In this document: in pieces, positions 1 through 7,117 of the stretch
Layout: every line of letters begins with the position of its first letter
Numbering within the stretch: the first letter of the stretch is position 1
Position numbers and translations under genes: made by a program
NCBI GenBank assembly: GCA_910586725.1
Contig: CAJUJL010000011.1
Location: 62,512 to 72,045, forward strand
DNA: 9,534 bases
Direction of reading: 5' to 3'
From: an uncultured Lachnospiraceae bacterium
Lineage (GTDB): Bacteria > Bacillota > Clostridia > Lachnospirales > Lachnospiraceae
The notes under the pieces: generated by a model
The model's input: only the letters and a program-made list of their open reading frames with translations
Databases searched by the model: none
What the model was told of the DNA's origin: nothing

Positions 1-911
1 GCCATGTCTGCTATGGATACGGACTTTTCACCGGAGGCCCCGGATTAAACGGTGGTTCCCATAAAGTCGGCTGTCTGACGCTTCCGATGTCTTCCGGAAA
101 TACGGAGCGGCAGTTGCAGTTTATGACGGATCTTGGTTCTACGATTCTCTGCTGTACGCCTTCCTATGCCGCAAATCTGGGCGAAGCGGTCAATGAAAGA
201 GGCTTAAAAGACCAGCTTCATTTAAAGGCCGGAATTTTTGGCGCGGAGCCATGGACGGAAGAAATGCGCCGTAATATCGAACAATCGCTTGGCATCAAAG
301 CGTATGATATTTATGGCCTGACCGAGATTTCAGGTCCCGGAGTTTCCTTTGAGTGTGAGGAGCAGGCCGGCATGCATATCCAGGAGGATCATTTCATTGC
401 GGAAATCATCAATCCGGATACGGGAGAAGTTCTTCCGGAGGGCGAGCTTGGAGAGCTGGTATTTACCTGCATCACGAAAAAGGCGTTTCCGCTGATGCGT
501 TACCGTACCCGCGATCTCTGCCGTCTGTCAAGAAAGAAATGCTCCTGTGGGCGCACCCATGTGCGGATGATGAAGCCAAAGGGAAGAAGCGACGATATGA
601 TGATTGTCAAAGGCGTCAACGTATGGCCGTCTCAGATAGAAACCGTTCTGTTGAACCAGGGTTATCAGGCCAATTACCAGATTGTCGTTGACCGCGTGGG
701 AAATAACGATACGATTGAAGTTCAGGTGGAGCTGACGCCGGAGATGGTACAAAATCCGACCAAGACGGTTGCAGAGCGGGAAAAGAAAATTGTTTCCGGC
801 TTAAAATCCATGCTGGGCATCAAAGTAGACGTCAAGGTTGTGGAGCCGAAAGCCATTGCAAGAAGCGAGGGCAAAGCCGTTCGCGTTGTGGACAAGAGGC
901 ATCTGTATTAA
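1..911 (+). CDS. Phenylacetate-CoA ligase family protein (PaaK-type), 5' end outside window
   Basis: PaaK-type enzymes are AMP-forming ligases that activate phenylacetate or related aryl acids to CoA thioesters in the cytoplasm. The frame is open from base 3, about 302 residues are visible, and the N-terminal part lies off the window (the family is usually about 430 aa). Family signatures appear in order: YGYGLFTGG at the left edge, MSSGNTERQ (from base 87), DIYGLTEISGPG, YRTRDLCRL, a CSCGRTH segment, RSDDMMIVKGVNVWP (hinge into the C-terminal domain) and near the end RSEGKAVRVVDKR, the usual C-terminal lysine region. The ATG at 87 lies inside the conserved SGNTERQ region, so it is not the true start. 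The gene ends at TAA 909-911, 38 bases before a strong terminator, and converges on the amidohydrolase gene. The family call is secure; the actual acid (phenylacetate, indoleacetate or another) cannot be read from the sequence. Confidence 0.93.
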   Translation, partial: HVCYGYGLFTGGPGLNGGSHKVGCLTLPMSSGNTERQLQFMTDLGSTILCCTPSYAANLGEAVNERGLKDQLHLKAGIFGAEPWTEEMRRNIEQSLGIKAYDIYGLTEISGPGVSFECEEQAGMHIQEDHFIAEIINPDTGEVLPEGELGELVFTCITKKAFPLMRYRTRDLCRLSRKKCSCGRTHVRMMKPKGRSDDMMIVKGVNVWPSQIETVLLNQGYQANYQIVVDRVGNNDTIEVQVELTPEMVQNPTKTVAEREKKIVSGLKSMLGIKVDVKVVEPKAIARSEGKAVRVVDKRHLY

Positions 912-944
912 AAACGGACGGAAGCTTAAGCATACCAATAGAAA

Positions 945-999
945 AAAGAGAATCCCGCGGAAATCAAAGTTTTTATCAGATTTCCGCGGGATTCTTTTT
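945..999. terminator. Bidirectional intrinsic terminator between convergent genes
   Basis: A perfect 16-bp inverted repeat (GAATCCCGCGGAAATC at 950-965 and its complement at 979-994) encloses a 13-base loop. Flanking A and T runs lengthen the stem and supply a U-tract on either strand: T-rich from 995 for the + strand and A-rich 942-947 for the minus strand. It sits between the stop codons of the PaaK-type ligase gene (911, +) and the amidohydrolase gene (1054, -), so it can end both transcripts. Confidence 0.92.
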
Positions 1000-1053
1000 G
1001 TTTTGTTCTTTTATAGCCGGGATGCCGGTAAAAAGCACGTCCGATCGGATGTG

Positions 1054-1920
1054 TCAGTCTGGCAAAACAAGAGCGGGTGAAAGAAGTTTTTGGGCGTTTT
1101 CTCCAAAAATCATCGTTTTTTCTTCTGCCGATAACGGCATTTCCTGAATGCGGTTTACATAATCCATCTGGTCTTCCCAGGGGGAATCCGTGGCAAATAA
1201 AATCTTATCCGCGCCGTGTTTTCTTACGATACGCATGAAGTCTGCTTCTTTTAAATTGCAGGAAAGATAAGGCGTGCCGCTTTTGGCTTCGTCCTGCGTG
1301 ATTACTCCGATGGCAAAAGCCGTATCAAACCAGACGGGCGCGCCGGCAAGATCGCGCTCCACTTCCTCCCATAAGCCCCAGTTTCCCATATGGGCCAGAA
1401 CAAATTTTTCCGGATGGATTTCGTCAATGATTTTTAAAATCTGCGGTACGGAAGCATAATTATGGTCAAAGATACCGATGTCGATGCCGGCATGGGTTAA
1501 AACGATCAGACCCTGTTCCGAAGCAAAATCTATGATGCGCATCATTTTTATATCGTCAAGGTCCGTGTTTTGATACGCAGGGTGGATTTTGATTCCGGGA
1601 ATGCCGTTCTGACGCAGACGAATCAGTTCATGTTTATAATCCGCGTAGTCCGGATGCATTCCTCCGAATGTAAGAATGCCCTGTTTCTGCATCGATTCTT
1701 TTTCGGCAATCAGCGAGGAGTTTACTTTTTCCACCTGTGCCGCGTTTGTCATAACAGGCTGATTGACGGAATAGTCAATGCCTGTCTTTTGCATGGATGC
1801 GGCAAGTCCGTTTGCGGAGCCGTCCGTAAAATATTTGGTATGGGATAATTTGCTTAATTTTCCCAGGACATTTTTGGAAATTGCGCCCGGAAATGTGTGA
1901 ATGTGAAAATCGATAATCAT
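1054..1920 (-). CDS. Amidohydrolase family protein (amidohydrolase_2, TIM-barrel metal hydrolase)
   Basis: The 288-aa protein is a predicted cytoplasmic metal-dependent hydrolase or decarboxylase of the amidohydrolase_2 (PF04909) type. The N-terminus MIIDFHIHTF has the HxH metal pair (H6, H8). Other likely metal or active-site positions are H89 (GGMHPD), H113 (IKIHPAY), H143 (LTHAG), H177 (LAHMGNWG) and D245 (FATDSPW), each at the expected end of a barrel strand. I chose the ATG at 1918-1920 because GGAGG lies 7 bases upstream on the minus strand and the HxH motif normally sits at the very N-terminus; the frame runs open to 2040 but has no good start there. There is no signal peptide. The gene is flanked by two acyl-CoA ligase genes, which may mean a role in the same carboxylate pathway, but that is inference. 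It may be co-transcribed with the small zinc-ribbon gene 92 bases upstream. Substrate unknown. Confidence 0.88.
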   Translation of the reverse strand: MIIDFHIHTFPGAISKNVLGKLSKLSHTKYFTDGSANGLAASMQKTGIDYSVNQPVMTNAAQVEKVNSSLIAEKESMQKQGILTFGGMHPDYADYKHELIRLRQNGIPGIKIHPAYQNTDLDDIKMMRIIDFASEQGLIVLTHAGIDIGIFDHNYASVPQILKIIDEIHPEKFVLAHMGNWGLWEEVERDLAGAPVWFDTAFAIGVITQDEAKSGTPYLSCNLKEADFMRIVRKHGADKILFATDSPWEDQMDYVNRIQEMPLSAEEKTMIFGENAQKLLSPALVLPD

Positions 1921-2012
1921 TGTGCTGCCTCCGTACAAATTATTAAAACATTCTCTGCAATAAGTATTTGTCTCGAATGATTTTTTTATGTTTTTTATAA
2001 TGCTTAATTTTC

Positions 2013-2225
2013 TTATTCTTTTCCCTGTCCACAGGAGCATGTTCCCACATAATTAGGGTTTTGTTTTCCACAAGAGGGGCACTTCCATGCGTTTGGAATC
2101 GGTTCGTCTTTTTCGGTCATTTTATTCACCTTCCACTGCAGGTCGTCTACGATTTTTTCCATACCGTGCGTCCTCTCCAATGCTTCTGAAATCCCAAACA
2201 GTATGAACGCTATGGCAGAAGCCAT
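2013..2225 (-). CDS. Small membrane/zinc-ribbon protein, start uncertain, possibly 5'-damaged
   Basis: From the first in-frame ATG this encodes 70 aa: a hydrophobic segment (residues 2-12), a charged helical linker (about 15-43) and a C-terminal zinc ribbon with C49, C52, C63 and C65 (WKCPSCGKQNP...GTCSCG). Proteins with a TM helix and a C-terminal CPxCG/CxCG ribbon are common uncharacterised proteins in Clostridia. The ATG at 2225 has no good ribosome binding site. The same frame stays open for 24 more codons to base 2297 and reads a convincing extension (SETLERNWGLTIGIFPGGFL) that completes the membrane segment, but contains no ATG, GTG or TTG. It is stopped by TAA at 2298-2300, just after a good GGAGG at 2309-2313. 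The gene may therefore have lost its start, use a rare start, or contain a sequence error. Function unknown. Confidence 0.6.
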   Translation of the reverse strand: MASAIAFILFGISEALERTHGMEKIVDDLQWKVNKMTEKDEPIPNAWKCPSCGKQNPNYVGTCSCGQGKE

Positions 2226-2308
2226 CAGGAAGCCGCCTGGAAAAATTCCGATCGTAAGTCCCCAGTTCCGTTCTAAAGTTTCGGATAATATGGATTCTTA
2301 TTTTAAAT

Positions 2309-2313
2309 CCTCC
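2309..2313 (-). promoter_or_regulatory. Orphan Shine-Dalgarno upstream of the zinc-ribbon gene
   Basis: On the minus strand GGAGG occupies 2313-2309. At the ideal 7-base spacing there is ATA (2301-2299) rather than ATG, and that ATA is one base out of frame with the zinc-ribbon coding frame. The site looks like the original ribosome binding site of the gene, left without a start codon. Confidence 0.5.
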
Positions 2314-2352
2314 GTCGTAGTTATTTGTTTTTTATCATCTGGATGTGCTTAA

Positions 2353-2361
2353 ATTATATCA
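2353..2361 (-). promoter_or_regulatory. Extended -10 promoter for the minus-strand zinc-ribbon gene
   Basis: The minus strand reads TGATATAAT (2361-2353), a perfect TATAAT -10 box with the TGn extension. The matching -35 position is poor, as is usual for extended -10 promoters. It lies about 40 bases upstream of the orphan Shine-Dalgarno at 2309-2313 and points toward the zinc-ribbon and amidohydrolase genes. Confidence 0.55.
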
Positions 2362-2431
2362 CATAATTGCGTAATATGAAATATTTTCCTGGAATTACTT
2401 ATATTTTAAAGTTTACTCCAATATAACGCAG

Positions 2432-2446
2432 GCCGCATAATGCGGC
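2432..2446. repeat. Small GC-rich palindrome, possible operator
   Basis: GCCGCATAATGCGGC is a 15-base perfect palindrome around a central A in an otherwise AT-rich divergent spacer. It has no T-tract and no upstream gene to terminate, so it is not an intrinsic terminator. Its position between two opposing promoter-like elements would suit a regulator site, but no particular regulator is indicated. Confidence 0.4.
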
Positions 2447-2503
2447 ATTTCGGAGGCGTTTGGAGATAATTGTGAAAGAAATCTTTTAAATATGCAAATT
2501 ATA

Positions 2504-2512
2504 TGTTAAAAT
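2504..2512 (+). promoter_or_regulatory. Candidate extended -10 promoter for the acyl-CoA ligase operon
   Basis: TGTTAAAAT matches an extended -10 (TGn plus TAAAAT), and no clear -35 lies 16-18 bases upstream. Transcription from here would give a leader of about 130 bases before the ligase ATG. This is the best candidate in the spacer, but AT richness makes chance matches easy. Confidence 0.4.
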
Positions 2513-2585
2513 AAAAAACAGAGCTTAAAAAGTTCATTGGACGTTTTATGCTTTAGGAATTTAAACTTGAAAAGCGCATGTTAAT

Positions 2586-2607
2586 CAGGCTCCTGTCCGG
2601 ACGCCTG
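2586..2607 (+). promoter_or_regulatory. Leader hairpin upstream of the acyl-CoA ligase
   Basis: CAGGC (2586-2590) pairs with GCCTG (2603-2607), and inside it TCC (2591-2593) pairs with GGA (2599-2601) across a five-base loop with one bulged base. No T-run follows, so it is not a terminator. It ends 27 bases before the GGAG ribosome binding site. A regulatory role is possible but not shown. Confidence 0.3.
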
Positions 2608-2647
2608 TGTGCCATACGGCAAGAATAAAGAAAAGGAGAATTACATT

Positions 2648-4282
2648 ATGCCCGTAACAGATTTACTGGAGAGGAACCACAAATTATACAGCGACGAAGT
2701 CGCGCTGGTGGAGTTAAATCCGTTGGTGAAAGACACGAGGAAAACAACATGGAAAGAATACGATCTGGTGCAGCAGACTTCGGCGGTTCCGTACCGGAGA
2801 GAAATTACATGGAGCATTTTTGATGAGAAAGCCAACCGCGTGGCCAATATGCTGCTTAGCCGCGGAATCCGCAAAGGAGACCGCGTGGCGATTCTGATGT
2901 TTAACTGTCTCGAATGGCTGCCGATTTATTTTGGCATCTTAAAAACAGGAGCGATTGCCGTCCCATTTAATTTCCGTTTTTCTGCGGATGAAATCAAATA
3001 CTGCGCAGATCTGGCAGAAGTGCATATCCTGTTTTTCGGGCCGGAATTTATCGGGAGGATCGAATCGATAGAAGAAGAATTGAGCAAAGGACGGCTTTTG
3101 ATTTATGTCGGCGACGGCTGCCCGACGTTTGCGGAAAGCTATCCGGAGCTGGTGGCGGACTGCTCCAGCCAGGCGCCGCTTGTCCGTCTGGAGGATGAAG
3201 ACGACGCGGCTATTTATTTTTCTTCCGGAACTACGGGATTTCCAAAAGCGATTTTACATAATCACGAGAGTCTGATGCAGGCGGCGCAGATGGAGCAGCG
3301 GCATCATCTGACAGACCGGAACGACGTATTTTTATGCATTCCTCCGCTGTATCATACGGGAGCAAAGTTTCACTGGATGGGAAGTCTATGCGCCGGAAGC
3401 AAAGCTGTTTTACTAAAAGGAACGACGCCGGAAATTATTCTGGAAGCCGTGTCAAAAGAGCATTGTACGCTCGTCTGGCTTTTGGTTCCATGGGCGCAGG
3501 ATATTCTTGTGGCGCTGGATAAGGGAGACGTTAAGCTTTCGGATTATGAGCTGGATCAGTGGAGGCTGATGCACATTGGCGCGCAGCCGGTGCCGCCGTC
3601 TTTGATTAAGCACTGGAAAGAATATTTTCCGCATCATCTCTACGATACGAATTACGGCCTGTCAGAATCTACGGGACCGGGATGCGTGCATCTTGGCATA
3701 GAAAATATTCATAAAGTAGGAGCAATCGGAATTCCCGGATGGCGTTGGAAATGTAAAATCGTAGACGAAAACGGAAACGAGCTGCCGCAGGGAGAAGTCG
3801 GGGAACTCTGCGTAAAGGGTCCCGGCGTTATGACCTGTTATTACAACGATCCCAGGGCGACGGAGGAGACGTTAAAAGACGGATGGCTTTATACGGGCGA
3901 TATGGCGAAAATGGATGAAGACGGATTTTATTTTCTGGTCGATCGGAAAAAAGACGTCATTGTCAGCGGAGGAGAAAATATTTATCCGGTTCAGATTGAA
4001 AATTTCCTGAGCGCGTACGAAAAGGTTCAGGACGTCGCCGTGATTGGGCTTCCCAACGAGCGTCTGGGAGAAATTACCGGAGCGATTATTTCCGTCAAAG
4101 ACGGCATGGAGTGTACGGAAGAAGAAATCAATGAATTTTGTAAAGAGCTTCCCAGATACAAGCGTCCCAAAAAGATTATTTTTGCAGAAGTTCCAAGAAA
4201 TGCCACGGGCAAAATTGAAAAGCCCGCGCTTCGGAAGAAATACGGCGCAGATCAGCTTGTGGCGAAGCAAAATATGGGATAG
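2648..4282 (+). CDS. AMP-forming acyl-CoA ligase (ANL superfamily)
   Basis: This 544-aa enzyme should activate a carboxylic acid with ATP to an acyl adenylate and transfer it to CoA, in the cytoplasm. Full-length ANL signatures are visible: P-loop FSSGTTGFPK (191-200), YGLSEST (336-342), the TGD motif (416-418), the hinge region DRKKD (432-436) followed by VSGGENIYPVQIE, and the C-terminal NATGKIEK with the adenylation lysine at about K522. The start is ATG 2648, with GGAG nine bases upstream; an in-frame GTG at 2609 would add 13 residues but lacks a ribosome binding site. The first 50 residues before the usual ITW segment are longer than in many relatives. The next gene (topB) starts 11 bases after the stop. 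Together with the PaaK-type ligase this is the second acid-activating enzyme in the window. The acyl substrate (fatty, aromatic or carnitine-like) cannot be deduced. Confidence 0.93.
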   Translation: MPVTDLLERNHKLYSDEVALVELNPLVKDTRKTTWKEYDLVQQTSAVPYRREITWSIFDEKANRVANMLLSRGIRKGDRVAILMFNCLEWLPIYFGILKTGAIAVPFNFRFSADEIKYCADLAEVHILFFGPEFIGRIESIEEELSKGRLLIYVGDGCPTFAESYPELVADCSSQAPLVRLEDEDDAAIYFSSGTTGFPKAILHNHESLMQAAQMEQRHHLTDRNDVFLCIPPLYHTGAKFHWMGSLCAGSKAVLLKGTTPEIILEAVSKEHCTLVWLLVPWAQDILVALDKGDVKLSDYELDQWRLMHIGAQPVPPSLIKHWKEYFPHHLYDTNYGLSESTGPGCVHLGIENIHKVGAIGIPGWRWKCKIVDENGNELPQGEVGELCVKGPGVMTCYYNDPRATEETLKDGWLYTGDMAKMDEDGFYFLVDRKKDVIVSGGENIYPVQIENFLSAYEKVQDVAVIGLPNERLGEITGAIISVKDGMECTEEEINEFCKELPRYKRPKKIIFAEVPRNATGKIEKPALRKKYGADQLVAKQNMG

Positions 4283-4293
4283 AGGATTTATTT

Positions 4294-6291
4294 ATGGCAA
4301 AAGCATTGTTTATAGCTGAAAAGCCAAGCGTTGCGCAGGAGTTTGCAAAGGCGCTGAAAATGGATATGAGAAGCTATAACGGATATAAAGAAGGGGAAAA
4401 GGCAGTTGTGACCTGGTGCGTCGGGCATCTTGTGACGATGAGTTATCCGGACGCATACGATATAAAATACAAAAGGTGGAGCTTATCTACGCTGCCTTTT
4501 ATTCCGGAGCAGTTCAAATATGAAATTATCGGAACTGCAGCAAAGCAGTACCAGATTGTAAAAGAACTGTTAAACAGAGAAGACGTCGATACGATTTACG
4601 TCTGCACCGACTCCGGGCGGGAGGGAGAATATATCTACCGTCTGGTCGAGCAGATGGCCGGCGTGCAGGGCAAAGTAAGAAAGCGCGTCTGGATTGATTC
4701 TCAGACGGAAGAGGAAATTCTGCGCGGCATTCGGGAAGCAAAAGATTTATCAGAATACGACAATATTGCAAAAAGCGCGTATCTGCGGGCAAAAGAAGAT
4801 TATTTGATGGGAATTAATTTTTCCAGGCTTCTGACGTTAAAATACGGTGATGCAATCGCGTCTTATCTGCATGAAAAATATGCGGTCATTTCCGTGGGAC
4901 GCGTGATGACCTGCGTCCTTGGCATGGTGGTGCGCAGAGAGAGGGAAATCCGGGATTTTGTAAAAACGCCGTTTTACCGGGTGATTGCAAAATTAAATTT
5001 AAACGGCTCCATCACAGACGCAGAATGGAGGGTAAATCCAAAGTCGCGCTATTTTCAGTCCAAAGAGCTTTATAAAGAAAACGGATTTTTAAAAGAAGAG
5101 ACGGCAAAAGAACTGATTGCGTCCATAGACGGCGCGTCTATGCTTGTAGAAAAAGCAGAAAAGAAAAAAGAGACGAAAAACCCGCCCCTTTTGTATAATC
5201 TGGCCGAGCTGCAGAACGACTGCTCCAGATTTTTTAAAGTCAGCCCGGATGAAACGCTTGTCATTGTACAGGAGTTATATGAAAAAAAACTGGTCACATA
5301 TCCGCGTACCGACGCAAGGGTACTTTCTTCGGCAGTTGCAAAGGAAATTTCAAAAAATATCAGGGGGCTTATGAATATTCCGGGCATGCGGCCGTTTGCA
5401 GAAGAAATTTTAGAACAAGGCTCATATAAAACGATTGCAAAGACAAGATACGTCAATGACAAACAGATTACCGACCACTATGCCATTATTCCGACCGGAC
5501 AGGGCATGGGAGCCTTAAAATCGCTAAACGCCCGTGCGGTCAACGTCTATGAAGCGATTGTGCGGCGGTTTCTCGCTATTTTTTATCCGGCGGCAGTTTA
5601 CCGGAAAATCAGCCTTACGGCGATGGCGGCAGAAAAAGAGCAGTTTTTTGCAAGCTTCAAAGTTCTTGTGGAAGAAGGATACTTAAAAGTCATGAAGTAT
5701 TCGTTTCAGGAGAAAAAGAATTCTCAGAAAGAGGGCGAAGCATGCGACAAAGAGCTGCTGGATTACATTCTGACCTTAAAAAAGAAAGACGCGGTGGTAA
5801 CGGAGGGTTATGAAATCAAAGAGGGCGAAACGTCCCCTCCCAAGCGGTATAATTCCGGCTCGATGATTCTTGCAATGGAAAATGCCGGCCAGCTCATCGA
5901 AGACGAAGAGCTTAGATCGCAGATCAAGGGAAGCGGCATCGGCACAAGCGCGACCAGGGCCGAAATTTTAAAAAAGCTGGTGGGCAACAAATACCTTGCG
6001 CTCAACAAAAAGACCCAGATCATTACGCCTACACTGATGGGAGAGATGATTTACGACGTAGTCTATGCGTCGATTAAGTCTCTGTTAAATCCGGAACTTA
6101 CGGCCAGCTGGGAAAAAGGGCTTACGTATGTGGCGGAAGGAAGCATTACGGAAGAAGAATATATGGAAAAGCTGACCAGGTTTATTACAAGCCGGACAAA
6201 CGGCGTGCTGAATTTGAATAATAAACATCTCCTGCGGGGGAATTTTGAACAGTGCGCGGGGTATTATAAGAGTGGGAAGAAGGAAGCGTAA
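4294..6291 (+). CDS. topB: DNA topoisomerase III (type IA)
   Basis: This 665-aa type IA topoisomerase cleaves one DNA strand through a 5'-phosphotyrosine link, relaxing negative supercoils and decatenating replication or recombination intermediates. The N-terminal TOPRIM domain has FIAEKPS (E9) and TDSGREGE (D106, E110, E112), the form usual in Gram-positive TopB. The catalytic tyrosine is Y336 in TYPRTDAR. GIGTSATRAEIL and the following TPTLMGEMIYDVV are the conserved late motifs. There is no C-terminal zinc-finger array, and the length fits Firmicute TopB. The start ATG has AGAGG at 4281-4285, which overlaps the TAG stop of the acyl-CoA ligase (4280-4282), suggesting translational coupling. 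The methyltransferase remnant begins two bases after its stop. No break is seen in the gene. Confidence 0.95.
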   Translation: MAKALFIAEKPSVAQEFAKALKMDMRSYNGYKEGEKAVVTWCVGHLVTMSYPDAYDIKYKRWSLSTLPFIPEQFKYEIIGTAAKQYQIVKELLNREDVDTIYVCTDSGREGEYIYRLVEQMAGVQGKVRKRVWIDSQTEEEILRGIREAKDLSEYDNIAKSAYLRAKEDYLMGINFSRLLTLKYGDAIASYLHEKYAVISVGRVMTCVLGMVVRREREIRDFVKTPFYRVIAKLNLNGSITDAEWRVNPKSRYFQSKELYKENGFLKEETAKELIASIDGASMLVEKAEKKKETKNPPLLYNLAELQNDCSRFFKVSPDETLVIVQELYEKKLVTYPRTDARVLSSAVAKEISKNIRGLMNIPGMRPFAEEILEQGSYKTIAKTRYVNDKQITDHYAIIPTGQGMGALKSLNARAVNVYEAIVRRFLAIFYPAAVYRKISLTAMAAEKEQFFASFKVLVEEGYLKVMKYSFQEKKNSQKEGEACDKELLDYILTLKKKDAVVTEGYEIKEGETSPPKRYNSGSMILAMENAGQLIEDEELRSQIKGSGIGTSATRAEILKKLVGNKYLALNKKTQIITPTLMGEMIYDVVYASIKSLLNPELTASWEKGLTYVAEGSITEEEYMEKLTRFITSRTNGVLNLNNKHLLRGNFEQCAGYYKSGKKEA

Positions 6292-6293
6292 CT

Positions 6294-7087
6294 TTGGACA
6301 GGATGGAGACAAAAATTTTTGTACCGCCAATTAAAATACAGGGAATAAAGACAAAGATGGTTTCATTTATTAAAGAGAATGTGATTTTGCCGGAAAATGC
6401 AGTATGGGTGGAACCGTTTATGGGTTCCGGAGTTGTAGGGTTCAATAAGAGGGAGAAAAGCTGTCTCAAGGAGACGATGCCTATTATTATGAAGTGCGCG
6501 AGCGTTTTAACCAGGGCCGCAGCCCCCTTGACTTTCTGTTTTTAAACCGTTCCTGTTTCAATGGGATGATTCGTTTCAATAAGAACTTTGCATTTAATGT
6601 TCCTTATGGACATAAGCCAAATCGTTTTTCGAAAGCATACGTGACAAAGGTGACAAATCAGGTTGCCCATGTGGAAAAGCTTTTCAAATACAATGATTGG
6701 TCTTTTATTTGCCAGTCTTTTGAAAAAACGATACATATGGCAGGGCAGGATGCGTTTATTTACTGCGATCCGCCCTATATCGGACGCCATGTGGATTATT
6801 ATGACAGCATGGACGAACAGTCGGAGATTTCTCTGTGCAATGCGCTTTTGGATTCTGGAGCAAAGTTCTTGCTTTCTACATGGGATCATAATAAATACAG
6901 AAGAAATGAATATATCGATCATCTTTGGGGATTTTGCAATAAACAGACGAAGGAGCATTTTTATCATGTCGGAGCGAAAGAGGCGAATCGAAACTCCATG
7001 GTAGAGGCATTGCTTTCCAATTATTCGATAGAAGTAAAGACAAATTCTGCAATTTGTAAAAAGGAACAGATGACATTTACAGCGTAG
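6294..7087 (+). pseudogene. D12-class DNA adenine methyltransferase, broken by internal deletion and frameshift
   Basis: The intact family transfers methyl from SAM to adenine N6 in DNA (Dam/DpnII-like). The first part (6294-6446, TTG start with AAGGA nine bases upstream; an ATG at 6303 is possible) reads VPPIKIQGIKTK and the SAM-binding motif EPFMGSGVVGFN. After FN the frame runs into an unrelated tail ending at 6545. The rest of the protein resumes in another frame from about 6449 (EGEKLSQGDDAYYYEVRERF), continues through LDFLFLNRSCFNGMIRFN, the catalytic DPPY (about 6770-6781) and VDYYDSMDEQSE, and ends at 7087. Against the usual family layout, roughly 35-45 residues between motif I and EGEKL are missing, including the conserved acidic ND.N loop that helps bind SAM. 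The second part alone has only a weak GTG (6494) with no ribosome binding site. Activity is unlikely. A sequencing or assembly artefact is the main alternative. Confidence 0.85.
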
Positions 7088-7117
7088 CTTTTGGTTACAG
7101 ACAAGGGAGGAAACTAT

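Larger units (their letters stand above)
2226..2647. other. Divergent intergenic spacer of about 420 bases
   Basis: This spacer separates the minus-strand zinc-ribbon gene from the + strand acyl-CoA ligase. From left to right it holds the start-less extension of the zinc-ribbon frame (2226-2297), the orphan GGAGG (2309-2313), the minus-strand extended -10 (2353-2361), a palindrome (2432-2446), the + strand -10 candidate (2504-2512), a leader hairpin (2586-2607) and the ligase ribosome binding site (GGAG at 2635-2638). I see no RNA gene or recognised riboswitch in it. Confidence 0.6.

Noticed and set aside
1921..2040. N-terminal extension of the amidohydrolase on the minus strand
   Set aside because: The HxH motif should be at the N-terminus, and a good GGAGG precedes ATG 1920; the extension overlaps the zinc-ribbon gene end.
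2609..2647. GTG start adding 13 residues to the acyl-CoA ligase
   Set aside because: No ribosome binding site upstream and the added residues include the GGAG of the ATG at 2648.
2513..2647. T-box or metabolite riboswitch in the ligase leader
   Set aside because: No T-box consensus, no terminator/antiterminator pair and no recognisable aptamer core.
3872..4270. Minus-strand open frame of 132 codons under the acyl-CoA ligase
   Set aside because: Shadow of conserved ligase motifs TGD and the NATGK region on the + strand.
6446..6494. Programmed frameshifting in the methyltransferase
   Set aside because: No slippery heptamer is seen at the break and conserved residues are missing, so a deletion explains it better than recoding.
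6542..6967. Minus-strand open frame of 141 codons under the methyltransferase
   Set aside because: Antisense to conserved methyltransferase motifs including DPPY; composition is not protein-like.
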